Assembly (NCBI GenBank): GCA_950295325.1
Contig: OX485807.1
Location: 4,530,501 to 4,594,500 of the forward strand
Origin: Polytrichum commune
Lineage: Eukaryota > Streptophyta > Polytrichopsida > Polytrichales > Polytrichaceae
Direction: 5' to 3'
DNA: 64,000 bases
Under the pieces are notes generated by a model. That model saw nothing but the letters and a program-made list of their open reading frames with translations. It was not told the origin of the DNA and did not search any database. Below are positions 25,475 through 38,462 of the stretch, piece after piece (position 1 is the stretch's first letter; every line of letters begins with the position of its first letter). A program made the translations under genes and the position numbers.

Positions 25475-26500
25475 TCAAGAGGTTGGTACATTCTCTTGCA
25501 CATCTAACCAATTTTTTAACAAAACATCACGCATCTCTTCTCCAGCCTCTTTAGCTGTACGACCTTCTCTGATAACTGGCCGTCGGCCTCTCACCATGTG
25601 TAGTGGAATCGGATCCGTTCCCAGAAATGGTTCCTTCATGAGCTGGCAAAAGTTGTGTAGAACACAACAACCTACAACTATAGATGGTGCAGTATCTACC
25701 CTAGAATTTATAGAATTAAGAATGCGCCATCGCATTTTTAATAATCCAAAAGTATTCTCAATGCTTACTCTACCACCGTTTATTTGTCTATCAAACCTTA
25801 TTTTGTCTACATCTCCATCTGCCGGTTTGTAATTTCGAAGCAAGTAGGTTCTGCTAGAATACCCTGCATCACCTAGTAAAAAATGCTTGATATGTGTTCC
25901 ATCTACGATGACAACTGGTGTAGCCAATATTTCTCTCCATCAAATCTGCTCATAGATCTGTGAGATCTTAAATTGACCTCCATCAGGAGTTCCACCAAGT
26001 ACCGAACAACATACATTCCAAAACACCTTGTCCATGTCACAAACAACTTGTAGAACTACGGAGCTAAAAAAATTTCTTCTACACCAGAAATCTGCCACTA
26101 CAGCTGTTTGACGTTTATCGGGCCTTCGTTGAAGAGGAATGTGGCTTCCATCTATACTCCCGCACACATTTGGTAATCCAGAACTCTGAACATACCCTAC
26201 TATAATCCTATCTAAACGAGCACCTGAAGGCACCGAAATGTACTTCCTAAATAACTTGTATCTAGATACTAAAACATCCAAAACAATTCTCATATACTTA
26301 CGTACTATTGAAGCACCTACATTAAACCTATCCGCTATAATTTCTGCAGTGATTCTATACCGACAGTTTTTCTAATTTCTAAAGGAGCACGTACAAAGTA
26401 AATAGAAGTAGATTGCAAATAAGGCTCAAGCTCGGAGACCAAATACATAAAAGATGCATAAGACATACGATATGCTTCTAGGTATTTTCTATCTCTCATC
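25475..26500 (-). pseudogene. PIF/Harbinger DDE transposase
   Basis: Minus-strand DDE_Tnp_4/HARBI1-type transposase. The catalytic triad is visible: first Asp in GSIDGSHIPL, second in LLGDAGYSSRTYLL, and Glu in IENTFGLLKMRWRIL. The frame from about 26355 to 25475 is continuous apart from one in-frame TGA between the segments ending at 25940 and starting at 25927. Upstream, a one-base shift near 26350 separates it from an N-terminal part that reads to about 26500. Function in the family is cut-and-paste transposition with 3-bp target duplication. This copy cannot make full-length protein without suppression. Confidence 0.75.
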
Positions 26501-27106
26501 TCTGGTGAAGTGTGCCATACCTAACCTTCAATGATGTCCCATTGTGTTGATTATCGAGGCTCCTTCCACCACACACGTCCAGGTTGCGGCTCAAACAATG
26601 AGAGAATGGCTATAATAATTGGGAATACCCTCACCGTGAAAGGACGTTCTTCCAAAATTAAAGAACTTCCCAAAAGAGCTCTCTTTCTCTTCCTTGACAT
26701 ACACCATAATGTCACTCCATTGAAAAGAAAAAATGACAAAATAAGTGCCCACATCTTGTCATGTGTGTCCATTCCACTACTCTTACAAGACCCGTTCCCT
26801 CTACTACACCCTAAAACACTAAATAATATAACTAAAAATCACCACAACAAAAATTTCCTTAAAAACATACAAACTCAAGAAATGGTAGCAACTAAACACT
26901 CACAAGTATCCTCGCAGCCACCCTCCCAGTTAAGCTTACATATTAGGTCTCTAACAGATTTAGTTGGGCTGCCCCAAAAGCGGCGGGCACGAGAAAAAAA
27001 AACTAAATAAAAAAGCAGCATCCATCCGCTGGTGAATGGGGTGGATGGAAACTCCACATCCATCCGGTCTGTGGTAGACCTGGCAGGTTGCGCCCCCTGC
27101 TCAGGC

Positions 27107-28773
27107 CAGCCATGTGCTATAGCTATATGGCGTGATTGAGCCTCATCACGATGGTAGACGATATGGTACCCCCTACGAGCTTTTGTAGGGGGGCCCTGAC
27201 AGGTCAAAAGCTGCCCGGCGCCTGTCACAACCCTTGCTAGCCCCCTTAACAATCTTGCCAATTTTCGTTTCTAGCAAAGGTTACAAGCGCTAACCCTTCG
27301 CATTCCGCCATGCTAATGGTTAGCTCCTCCTACCCCGGACCTTATAGTTCATAGGAGGGGAACCAACCCTCCTACTTTACTTTCGGGACTCCCCCTTCAT
27401 CGGTAACCAAATCCCAAATGTGGACTTCCATCCATGAAAGTCCAATCCTATGTTGATCATCGCATTGCCGGAGCAACACTACAACAACCCGAGCCATACT
27501 AGGCAACTATGGCCTCACATTGGGCCAATGCCCATGGAGGCCGTGCCGTTCGGCCTCGGGTGGGTGAGGCCACACCACCTCACCCATATAAGCCTCTAGG
27601 ACTCTACGCGGGGCCCCTACCCCACCGTCAAGAAACCTCTTGTCCCTCTACCAAGAGTTGGGGCCAAGTGGACACTTTCCCTTAGCCGTTGGGCCTAGAA
27701 GCCCCCAGCAGCTTCAGACCATCATAACTTCCTTGTATGATGTCTCATGCTAACAAGCAACCATTTCATCTTCATCTACGCTTCACGTAGATGCCTATGG
27801 ACTCCTCACTTGCCCAATTCAGGCAAGTCTTGACAAAGTTATGCCTGTTTGAACCTTGGCAGTCCCGGGAATCACTCCCAGGCACTGCTGTACCAGGGTG
27901 CTGTCCCGGGACAGTGCCCCACTCAAATGGCCATAACTCCTAGCTCCCACCTCCGATTGAGGTGTTCTTCAGCATTCTAGAATCACCACGCCATAAGCTA
28001 CGCATAGCTCATGGCCCTACCCTCATGCCTCCTTGTCTCCGTGGGTGGGAGGCGTTCCCAACGCCCGGGGCCCTCACCCACACTAGGATCACTTGGGCCC
28101 TCTCACCAACGGCGCCACAAGTCCCGGGTGTCACTCCGGGGTCCCGCTTGTGCCCATGGTGTTTCGGGCACTCCTCATGGAGAGGTGCGCGACAACGCCC
28201 CTGCCCGTTCGGTGACGTCAGCCGTTTACATCCAGCGTCTTTTCATCCATGCGATAGACGGAAAGACGGCAACACGATTGACATACAGATGGGCAGTTCA
28301 TGTCATTCAGCTGATGTCATTCCAGTCATGTACTGCAGATGTAATTCCGGGTTTTCTGGATCTGAGATCTGGATCATATGGAGCCAGTGTTCTTTTTCGT
28401 GTCTTTTCGGGTTACTACGCGTAGTTTGTGATGTCTATGTTGTCTGTGATGTGCTATGCGGATTGATAGGGTGGTTTGTTAGAACCCACCACATTCACTT
28501 TCATTATAATGTTTGATCCTCTAACTCCTCATGCATGTTTAGCATTCTGATGCTTGCATAACTTTCTGAATTACACCCAACTCTCAACCAGCATAAACAT
28601 GTTGAGTTTAGGTTTTGCTCATACACACATAGAGTGGCAGCAATACAAGTGATGCAGATATTCATGTCCACATAGTTTAGGGTTCAGCCTTTATCAGCAG
28701 GTTCATTTATCATCTGCACACCTCATTTGGTGGAGGCACACACATATGATTTGTAAGTGATCAACCTTCTCCA
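27107..28773. other. GC-rich repeat-like sequence, no gene resolved
   Basis: GC content is well above the neighbouring DNA. The block at about 27150-27205, with a hairpin formed by CCCCCTAC and GTAGGGGG, recurs inverted at about 50155-50205 (see findings). Sequence around 27900-28010 looks like LTR or other repeat DNA, but I cannot place ends. Open frames here show no domain. Confidence 0.4.
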
Positions 28774-30771
28774 ATGGCAAATGGCGGACTTGACTCATTA
28801 TGGCATGTGGACGATGATCTCCACCAAACAGACCTTGTTGCAGATCAGGCCAAGCAACTTGACCTCATCATGGAGATGGGAGACCAAGTCCAAAACCCCC
28901 CTCTTGGTGAATTTTGCTTCCAAGACTTGGTATGGACAAAGCATGTGACACATGGGAAGGGGAAATACAGGACATCGATGTTGGCAGTCATTTTATGGGA
29001 TAGGCTCCCTGATTTCATTCAAGGAGAGCAACACCATCCTCTCTATCCCTGCAAGTTCACCAAAGAAATCATTAGGGTTACTGCAGCCAATTCATTGAGG
29101 TCCCCTCGTGCAAATAATGCAGCTATGGTTGTGAGGTTTGTCCTTTTCAAAATTGATTTGCTATGATAATCCATGTCCTTCAGGGTTTTAGGGTGTCATT
29201 ACTGCACTGGAAGTAGGTCTTTTGAGCATTTAGGGTTCACATATGTAAACACATGTACTCAATGCAGAATATCTATTTCTTTTCACAATGTCCTTCCTTA
29301 TAATGCTTTGTTATTCTGAATTGATATTCAAATATCACCCAAATTTCATTCAACACCGTCTTAACTACATATATGATTAACAATCACCTTCGATATGTAA
29401 GCAATTCATAATATGTAAATCATTCCACAATGTCCTTCCTTAGATTGTTTTGTGATTCTTAATTGATTTTCAAATATCACCCAGATTTCATTCAACACCA
29501 TCTATACTACATATATGATTAATACTCACCCAAGATTGTACAAAGTACACACCACTCATGCATTGGATCATCCTCTTCATGCGGCCTAGCAGGTACAGAT
29601 GCAACTTTGGTCCTGAAGACAAGACAGGAATTGTCCCGCAGGACATGCAAACGCTGCTGAAATACACACAGAAAAAAGGAAGAAGAACATCCATACACAA
29701 AAGAAAAAACGAGGAAAGAAGGTTGTACCTGAGTATGATTCATTTCCTGTGAACAAAACATCTGTAGCAATGGTGAAGCATATTGGAAAAACCATGGCTG
29801 GAAACTCCATCAAGCGAGGGTGTCAACGGGCCTTTGTGGCAAAACAACCGTACCTCGATGGTGCTTTATGTATGTTGATATATGAGAACACCGAACACTT
29901 GAATCTCCACGGCGAGTTCTGCCATGGCACAATGGTTAGTGGGACTAGGTATGCCCTAGGCGCTGGACTTTCAGAAGAATTGAAGCAGAAAATAACTCAA
30001 ATGCATGCGTATGGACTTTCTCCTGCTCATATCATGGAACAACACACAAAGGAAGTGCGAGAGTTGGCCCTTTCCAATGGTGTTGTCACCCGCGATACAT
30101 TCTTGTTGTCGGTTGATGTGAAAAACATTTGTCAAAAGCGAGCGGAGGAGCTTTGGGAAAAACATCCGTCCGACCCTATCAACGTGCGAATGTGGGTTAT
30201 GGAAAACCCTGAAAATGTGTTCTATTATCAAGAGCATTCCTTGTTGGACATTATTTCACAAGTGCAAAACGACTTCCCTTTCATTCTTGGCATCCAATCT
30301 GGGTGGCAGTTGGAGATGATGGTGAAATTTGGACACAATAGTACCTTCTCTATTGATTCTACATTTGGGACAAGCCAAACTAGGGTAAGCCATATCTCAG
30401 TGACCTTTGATTTTTCATGTCATTCAGTGCGCTTCATGGTTCTCATACTTCCAATTCAGTGTCCTTCAAGGTTATTCATTCAATACATTGTCTATTCATA
30501 ATTGGCAGTAGTCATTGCAAACCTTCTAGTTTATATAATCCACACATTGTCGTATTCCAGTATCCGCTGTACACAATCATGGTATTTGATGAGTGGAGAA
30601 ATGACATACCTATGGCATTCTTTGTCATATCCTGCACTCGCAAACAAGACTTGCACCCTGTTCTTGAAGCACTTCAAAATAGAGTTCACACACTCAAGCG
30701 AGATTGGGCACCTTCTTCGATCGTTGTCGATAATGCCCAGACAGAAATCAATACTTTGAGGTATTCATGGT

Positions 30772-32257
30772 TGTGAGGCCAAACCCACCACCCTTAAGCG
30801 TCCTAGTCCGGGTGATGGCTTTGAGAATCACATTCAATTCCTAATACCATAATGTGGATTGCTGTATGGCTCTTATGTCCTAGGTACTAATTTCATCTCA
30901 ACTCAACTTGCTTTGTTATTGTGAGCATCGTTGCTCGTAGTGGAATTTGATTTCTCAAGGGTCCAACCCGCGGCCTTGGCCACACATGCCCTTAAGGAGA
31001 TCCCTCTAGACTTCTTGATTTTTACTTCCTTAATCTTGTCCTTGCTAGGATTCTCCACATTCTCCATTAATTAATTATGCACGTGATTTATTCCAACCAA
31101 AGAGTGCGAGTGTTTAAAAACACTTACCTCAATGGGTAACCACCAACACATTCAAGAGTCACACACACTTCTACTCTCCTAATGAATCCAACTTTACCTA
31201 AGAACCAAGATGGCATGAAAGAATCTAGTGTGGTCTAGCAATCCCGCAAGGGATTAGCCTAACTACCCCCCCCATAGTAACCTAACTTATTGAAGCTAAC
31301 GAACTAGCCTTAGGCCCAGCAGAAATGCAGTCCCGCAGCCTTGTTGTCGTGACCTTGGCCCAACATAAATGCAGTTCCGCAGCCTTGGCCCAGCAGAAAT
31401 ACAACCAACAACCTTGGCTGTCGTGGCCTTGGCCCAACAGAAATGCAGTCCCGCAGCCTTGCTGCCGTGGCCTTGGCCCAACATAAATACAACCAACAAC
31501 CTTACTGCAGTGGCCTTGGCCCAACAGAAATACAGTCGAGCAGCCTAAGCTAAGTCATGAACTAATCTAAGTATCTAAGTCATGAACTAATCTAAGTCAT
31601 GAACTAATCTAAGTATCTAAGTCATGAACTAATCTAACACCCTACTTTTACTAACTACCACCTAATCACTACATGCAATCTTAAGCTTTAAGAGATCACT
31701 CACTTGGGAGGCCTTGAGAGAGAGAGCTTAAATAATTAACTTCACTAAAATTAATAACCCACACACGTGGCTCAAGCTCTTAGGAGCTTGCTCCCTTGAG
31801 AGCGCTTGATGGAGAGAGTGGTAAATGAGAGAGAAAACACCTTAAGTAGCAAAGAGGGAGAGAGGGAGAGAGGGAGAGAGGGAGAAAGAGAGGTGAGGAT
31901 AGGGTGAGAGGATTAGCACCTCCAATTACAATCCCTTAACCTTCACCTCCAAAGTAGGGACTAATCCCCATCCACCAAGCTTCCTTCTTCCTAAACTAAC
32001 AAGGTGGATCCAAAAGTGGGCATTTAACCCGCGGAGCTCACCTTGCTTCACCTTACCCCCTACTCACATTATCAAGGCATACTCTTATTGAAATCAAACC
32101 TTGAAATAATCACACAACACCACCTAATGCCTAAAGTTAAATCCACACCACACTTCACTCTTTTTATGTTTTGTGAATAATCATAACTCATCAAAGTCAA
32201 ACTAAAATTAGTTTCGAAGAGTTAATCACCACATGTGGGCACCATTTTGGGCTCACA
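30772..32257 (+). mobile_element. LTR-type insertion 1, target duplication ATGGT
   Basis: A 1486-bp insertion starting TGTGAGGCC and ending GGGCTCACA, flanked by a perfect 5-bp duplication ATGGT (30767-30771 and 32258-32262). TG...CA ends and 5-bp duplications are the hallmark of LTR-retrotransposon integration, so this is most likely a solo LTR. I see no pol-type coding sequence. It lies in an intron of the Mutator-like transposase. Without it that intron would be about 110 bp. Confidence 0.85.
31310..31640. repeat. Tandem repeats inside LTR-type insertion 1
   Basis: About five imperfect units of GTGGCCTTGGCCCAACAGAA plus TGCAGTCCCGCAGCCTTG (31310-31545) are followed by three copies of AAGTCATGAACTAATCT (31552-31640). 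A purine-rich GAGAGGGA tract lies nearby at about 31850-31892. The open frames across this stretch on minus are repeat artefacts. Confidence 0.75.
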
Positions 32258-33631
32258 ATGGTCTTGCCTCACTTTCTTTGATATTCATTGTCTCATATAT
32301 GTCTTTCATGCACAATTATACCAACTTGTTGTGTTAAACTAGTGTTGTTCTTTTAGAGCATCATATGGCCGGAGGCCAAAAAAAATTTGTGTCTATGGCA
32401 CGTCCGCAAGTCTTGGGCTGAGAATGTAGTGAAGAAGATATCTGCAGTTGCTGAGAGGGCCACTGTTCTTCAGATGCTTGGAGACATAATGTATGGTAGG
32501 GGGTGCAAGGTTGATGCAGACCCAGTCGATTGGGCTATCCGACAACTTGATACAATAACGAACACCAGACCGCGGGCTATGGCATTCATGAAGTACATGA
32601 ATGACACTTGGAGATCCAAAACAACAATGTGGTGTGCTGTAGCACAACGCATTCCACATGCTGGCCAAAACACAAATGTTGCCATTGAATCATACCACTC
32701 CAATTTGAAAAGTATTCTCAATTCTTCAAAGGAGAGGTTTGTGGGAAGGCGCATGGATTGACTAATCTATCACCTAATGGGAGATGTTCTTACACACTAC
32801 TGGTATGGTGTGCAGTGCAAGGCGTTTGGATTTATACGCAACACAAAACAAGAAGGTATTGTCGTAACAACAATAATTAGGGCCAATGCCATACTTGATA
32901 CAAACGTCCTCATTTGCCCAGATGAAGATGTTGCTTATGTTGGATCCATTAACAACCAACCCAAAGTCTGGACCATTCATTCTCCGGACTCCGAGTGGGC
33001 CCAATGTGATTGTCCCATCGCAAAAGAGGGCATGATATGCAAACATACTGTGAAGGTCTTCAAAATGCTGCATCCGGATATTGAGGATGGCGTCATTTTT
33101 CGTGAAGCAGGCACCAAACATGGCATTGACCGTGCAACTCCCCTGTCGCAGTGCTTCGCAAGGCCAACTCAGTAGCCAATTCCTCTCGACGCAGACCTGC
33201 ATGACAACGAATTACATATTCGCGACGATGAAGGACACATCTTCGGTGGACCTGCAGACCCAATTGTCATTGACTCTCAAAATTCTAATGACATGATCAC
33301 CAATATACCATTGGGAGACACCAGAAATCCAATCAACCTATTACAAGAGTGGCTATCAGAGTCTGGGCCTAAAACAAAGGCGCATGACATATACATTGAC
33401 TTGACGAGGACAGCCGACGAATATCCAACGCTCCAAGATTACTTACTTGCAGACTTGAGGCATATACGAGGTAAGCAAACCCAGTTGATTGCGAGGGGGG
33501 TCGCCACAATGGAAATCTCTCCCACGACAAGTTCTTTTCCTGAAAGGATGGGCAACAATTCTCTCAAACGGCATCAAAGTTTTTTGGAAATGTCGTCGCG
33601 AAGGCATAAAAAATCAGTGCATATTACATAG

Positions 33632-34659
33632 TACTCATGTGTTTCTGTAACTAGCCGTACTTTACAGTCATGTGTCCTTTATTTGTCATGTTAGTGAAGT
33701 CGTTAATGACATCCATGTTCTTCAGAGTGCTTATATGTTCCTCGATGTCCAAAGCGGTGTACTACACCCTATATAGTGTCCTTCTGTGTTTCAAGGATCT
33801 TAATACAATATCCTTCAGTGTTCCGCAAGGCCTATTGACATGTCCTACACATTTTTGCACGGATCTCTGATTTTACCTATATGTGTGTGCACTTGTCTGC
33901 ATGAACATGATGCACATTGTCATATTACTGTCCTTCAGTGTTCTCTGCAACAGTAAATTCAGTACTGGAATTAGTGGATGTTCAATATTTCCTTATGGAT
34001 GGCACAACTAGAAATGCAATGAAGCCTCACGCCTCACATTGGGTTCATCCTATCCACATGTAGTGTGTATTGTAGCCCAATGGTGTTCCTGCAGACTTAA
34101 TGCAATGCTATTCAGTGTTCTTCCATACCTTGTGCATTGTCTTTCAGGTTTGTTTTCGGTATAAAAGCCCATACTACTTCATAATGTGAAATACATGATG
34201 CTTTGATGGTCATTCATGTATGATGGGCACTAGTGTGTAATAGAAATCCAGTTCATTAAAATTGATGCACATAAATGCATATCGGTACAAACATATTTTG
34301 ACATATGGAATGTCATCCTAATAACTGCCTTCATATCTACAAAATCTCGAACTTCTTCTTCAATCTACAACTTCGCCTACTATGTTGTTTTCCACTCGTA
34401 GATGGGTCATCTTCTTGGACCATTACAACCTTCACGTTCCATGCAATCCCCTATCTAAAACCAGCTTGAATGACAGCCACCAGCGCTTCCAAAACGATGT
34501 TCCTTGTCTGTATTGCATAGCTTCTACTGTAATTCAGCTTAAATTCCTGCATCAAAACCACCCCGCATCAATCTTAAACGTGAAGAACATCAAATCAATA
34601 TTAAAATTGATGTCATTCAGTGTCATCTAAACACCTAATTGTGCAGTGTCATCACTAAC
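33632..34659. other. Gap between convergent transposon genes
   Basis: Between the 3' ends of the Mutator-like transposase and the C48 protease gene. The motif TCCTTCAGTGTTC recurs many times with variations (for example about 33810 and 33930), suggesting decayed short tandem repeats. No coding sequence is recognised. Confidence 0.45.
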
Positions 34660-35171
34660 CTCACCCAATGAACGTGGTCTATGTTTCAGAGTTTCGATAA
34701 ACTCCATGATGTTTTTCAAGACATAAAAACCACATGCCCAACCAGAGTTTTGCTCGGGCACAGATGGTTCTATCCATCTATGCACATGTAAAGACTGTGC
34801 CTGCAACCATCGTGTGGATGACTCTGCATAGCCACTCCTTACAGTTCACATCCTGGCATGGAGTCAAAATGAAAAAAACCCCGATCCCCTAGCACATATA
34901 CACTCCAGTGTTTACCACATGTATATGGCACTATCAGTGTTCTTACGTCCAACCCTGGAAGTGCGGTGTACTTGTCATGCAAAAAGTCTATATAGACCTC
35001 TACACTCTCATTCTTGTCACGGACATGCGATCTAAGTAGACTAACCAAATAAAGACTGTATGCATATGTTTTTACGTCCTCAATCTGTGGATTAAACCAT
35101 GCTCTTATCCAATCCATCATGTGGTTGGATAATTCCCCATACGTTTTTGTTAGGGGCAAAACATCGCCCAC

Positions 35172-38100
35172 TGTGAGCGTCAATCACCCTCACCCTTCAA
35201 TTGCGTCCTAGTCCGGGTGAGGGATCATGAGCTACATTCAAAGTCCAATTCACATGTGCAAGCAAGGAAAAAGGATTGGGAGAAGTGGTGTGTATAACAC
35301 CTTTCTTTCTTTTAATTAATTCAAGCATTCATAAACGCTTGCATCGTTCACAAAGTATTAATCACGTTCTCTAGCCCAATTACAACCCCCTCCTAAGTTT
35401 ACTTACTGTACTTCAATGCATTGCACCCTAGTATTGTAGTCCTCCTTATTCCCTAACCCCCCTGGCTAGTAACTTCCACCCCCTACCTCCTACCATCGTT
35501 GAAGCCCATTCGCCATTCCAACCGTCCAAACGCCCTTACCGAACGTTACTGTGACCTCCAGCTTGAATTCCACCGCAGCTCACCTTCGGTGATGACATCG
35601 GCTCCTCCTTCGTTGTCCTAGCAGTCGTCCCCTTCCACCTCTTTTGCCTCGGAAGCCAAGGCGAATTAATCTTCCCCTCCTCTCAGACTCCTCCTCCCAA
35701 CAAGGGACCTGCTCCAATGCAAGTCATCCGGCAGCCTAACTCTTGACCCCACAGCTTCCCTCCAGCGCAATACTTCCTACGGCTAACTGACCAATCCACC
35801 TGCAGTCTTCGGCATTCACCCTTCCCAAAGCTTCGGTTTTGCCCCCCTCCACCACGAGGAGTGACCCAACCTCTCACAACCGATTAAACAAAACAAATGG
35901 CTTGAGGTTGAAAAGAGAACCTTAAGGGACTTTTGTCCGACCCAATGCCCTTCATGTCCAACACATGAAGGCGCTTCCTGCACCTCCTCTTCCACCTCTT
36001 CTAGTCCTTCTTCCGTCGAGTCTTCTCCTAGCCGTGTCCCAGAAGACTGTAGCTCACGCCCATCCAAACAACTTTACTTCTGCCCATAGCTGCACCGGCT
36101 CTCCCTCATGGTCGTCGTTCACCAGGTTCTCCACCACCACCAGTTGCAGTTGGGTCCTACTCCCGTGCTGCACGCTTTGCCCTACCAGTCTCACCACATT
36201 CGGCATATTCGGGTTGCTCCCGTTCTCGTTCTGCCATCTCTACCCCCATCCTTACCTTGATTCTCGACTAGGACAAAATTCATGGGTCGTGAGCATTCAA
36301 GGTCCGGTTGGGGCCCAATGTTGGGAGTAGCGGACTGGTTCCTGTCCCGGCAAGATAAATTAATGTTGCCACCGAGACCTCCTTGTCCAGTCTACCCCCT
36401 CTAGATAATTCGATCCAGGAGAGTGTCACCTGGGTTCACCCCCTCAACCTTTCCTCCCGGACTGGTGAGATAACTCAGTGAGCTCCATGCCACTCGGGTA
36501 GTCACCGATCCCAGAAGAGGAAATCAACACCTTGGGTTGCTCATGTAAATCCCAACCAACAACCTCCCGGCAACAACAACAATCCCTAACCTCCACACAA
36601 AGGTCTAGAATGCACAATGTCCCACCATCATCGGCATGTAGTTCAGATCTGCTCCTTAGCTTGCAAAGTTAACACTCAGGAACTCAGTAACTAGGATGTT
36701 GCATCGTCCGCGCTTCGGAAGCACCCGATCGGCGCTCAACGGCGTAACCGACCACAACGAAGTTCAAATGAGATCCCTTGATTACCCAAGCTCCACATGA
36801 AGCAACTACTGCAATTTAGGAGAGTTCCCCGATCTCTGAGGGTAACGACCCATCTACGGATCGGAGGAGCGTCACATGAGCGAACTGAGTGGACGACTCC
36901 CATGCATCGTCAACCCACTGCTACTGTATAAGGGAAATACTCTCTTCGATCGCCAACCCACCTATCAGCTTCCTGGTGAAAATGTCCAATCTTATGCTCC
37001 CCACCTCACACCACCGCATGCATTCACAAGCACGGAGACCTTGACCACTGAATGGCAACAACAATCCAAAAAGAAAACACCTGCTCACTGCCTCCCCCTT
37101 GATGATACAATCGTCATCGACCACGTCGATTCCTTCAGCCGGCTTCCTACCATTGAAGGCCACGTACACTTGCCCCTCATTCTTTACCACCCAGAAGTTC
37201 CACTGCTTCCCTCGTTCGCCGTGTCCTGTGTGCACGGTTTTCTTCCCTCCGATGTGCTACGCCCGAAGCCCACCCCTATGCAGCAGGGCTTCCGCGCCCC
37301 CCTCCTTGCTCTCTCCCTTACCTTCTCTACCTTTCACCAATCCCTACTGGAGCAGGGCTTCCGCACCCTCTCCCTTTTTTTCTTCTTTTCTCCTCTTCCC
37401 TTCTACATACAATTTTTTGGCAGGGCTTCGCCCTCTTGCTCCTTCTCTCCCTCCCTCTACCTCTAAACATGCATAATGAGCCCTCTACCTCCTACCTCCC
37501 GAGACCCCTCCAACCTCTACCTTTTTTCCCGGGTTGCCCGGCATCTTTCGGGCCGCCCGAGAGAAAAAACGGGTCAATACCTTTTCTTTTGGCCTCTCCC
37601 CCTTTCAAACCCACTTTCCCTATTCTTCACTTGACTTCTTCTCCCCCTAGACTTATAAATAAATAGAACTCATAGATAGATAGATAGATAAATAGATAAG
37701 ATAAAAGTAACCCACCATAGTTGTTAGCAAGTAATTACGCTCGTGTTATGGTATAAGTTGAGGGTTGCTGTGGTTGTGGTCACCAAGTCATGTTTCCTCG
37801 GTTGGTTGAGGAAGGATGTTAGTATTACACTTAGACGGTCCGAGTTCGATTCCCGTTGAGTTCGTCTGACCGTTTAGTGCCTTACACATGACTTGGCTAG
37901 TGATTTCTAGGCAGGAAATTAGTACCCAACCAACCGGCGCTTACCCATTCTCCTGAGCTATTCATGTAACTATCGTTCAATAAATAACGGTCATTATTAT
38001 GACCCCTCCTTTATTCTATTGGTTTTTCTTGGTTTTCCTAAGTACGCTTTTACTAGACTCTCCATTAAACGCTTATGTCTTCACATCCCCTTTCTCCTCT

Positions 38101-38266
38101 AAGGCTAATTTCACTTCTAGCTCCTAATTACCTCTTAGCCTAATTTTACCAAGATATTCAACGCCTCACCTTTCTCATCACTTGATAATTCCATCCAGCG
38201 TGAAATCAACGTATTAGCCATGTTTTTGCAATTAAGGATTAATGTGAGTACGATTTCGGGCTCACA
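35172..38266 (+). mobile_element. LTR-type insertion 2, target duplication CCCAC
   Basis: A 3095-bp insertion starting TGTGAGCGTC and ending GGGCTCACA, flanked by a perfect 5-bp duplication CCCAC (35167-35171 and 38267-38271). The first 60 bp resemble insertion 1 (CCTAGTCCGGGTGA shared). It sits inside the coding exon of the C48 protease. The interior is pyrimidine-rich with no recognisable domain. It is longer than its two relatives in the window and may itself contain nested sequence. Confidence 0.85.
37672..37702. repeat. GATA microsatellite
   Basis: An imperfect run of TAGA/GATA units inside LTR-type insertion 2. Confidence 0.8.
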
Positions 38267-38462
38267 CCCACCCATCCTAAACTCAAATAGTCACCGAGGT
38301 ACAAAAAGTCGAAACTGTTCACCATAGTCCCACCTGCTTCTGTGCAGATTGTATTCACAAGTTATTCCAACCTGCATTATATAAGTGAATGGATCAGCCC
38401 CTAAACCCATCTGAAACTCCATAATTACATAAGTGTGCAACGAATAACAACAATGAAAACAT

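Larger units (their letters stand above)
22537..27106. mobile_element. PIF/Harbinger DNA transposon, decayed (element H1)
   Basis: It contains the two genes expected of PIF/Harbinger, a Myb/SANT-like ORF1 on plus and a DDE transposase on minus, arranged tail to tail. Candidate terminal inverted repeats are GCCTGGGCAGGAGGCGCAGC (22537-22556) and its near match in inverted form at 27087-27106 (17 of 20 identical). I could not see a matching 3-bp target duplication, so the ends are tentative while the class is firm. Confidence 0.6.
28774..33631 (+). pseudogene. Mutator-like transposase with SWIM zinc finger, decayed
   Basis: Plus-strand gene in several exons: 28774-29130 (unknown N-terminal part), about 29593-30384, 30561-30760, and 32359 onward, with GT-AG boundaries and consistent phase for the last three. 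The second exon has a FAR1/FLYWCH-like zinc-binding block (NSIKRGCQRAFVAK...H) and the start of the MULE transposase core (FSIDSTFG). The third has YPLYTIMVFDEW. The fourth has WPEAKKNLCLWHVRKSW and ends with a SWIM finger (CDCPIAKEGMICKH). Two in-frame stops break the last exon: TGA at 32759-32761, where relatives have Trp (RRMD-W), and TAG at 33173-33175. A frame change also occurs around 29690-29750. The last intron holds LTR-type insertion 1. The gene converges on the C48 protease gene. Confidence 0.75.
34660..38349 (-). pseudogene. C48/Ulp1-like protease domain, split by LTR-type insertion 2
   Basis: Minus-strand C48 (Ulp1/SENP-like) cysteine protease core. The exon read from about 38349 to 38272 rejoins 35171 in frame once the insertion and one CCCAC copy are ignored. 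It contains the catalytic His in GKHWSVYVL and Asp in FHFDSMPG. The next exon (34800-34660) holds the oxyanion Gln and catalytic Cys in EQNSGWACGFYVLKNI. The splice phase between these exons does not agree by one base, so a further frameshift is likely. C48 domains of this kind travel with some plant Mutator-like elements (the Kaonashi group). Here the gene faces the SWIM-finger transposase tail to tail, which supports that class. Confidence 0.7.

Noticed and set aside
31282-31524. Minus-strand frames rich in Gly/Gln/Cys
   Set aside because: They lie in the tandem repeats of LTR-type insertion 1 and are repeat artefacts.
35683-37476. Several Ser/Pro/Leu-rich frames inside LTR-type insertion 2
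   Set aside because: The DNA is pyrimidine-rich, which yields long low-complexity frames. No domain or conserved start.
37795-37885. tRNA-like B-box (GAGTTCGATTCCC) near 37840
   Set aside because: I could not form an acceptor stem, anticodon arm or A-box at the right spacing. At best it is a tRNA-derived fragment in a repeat.
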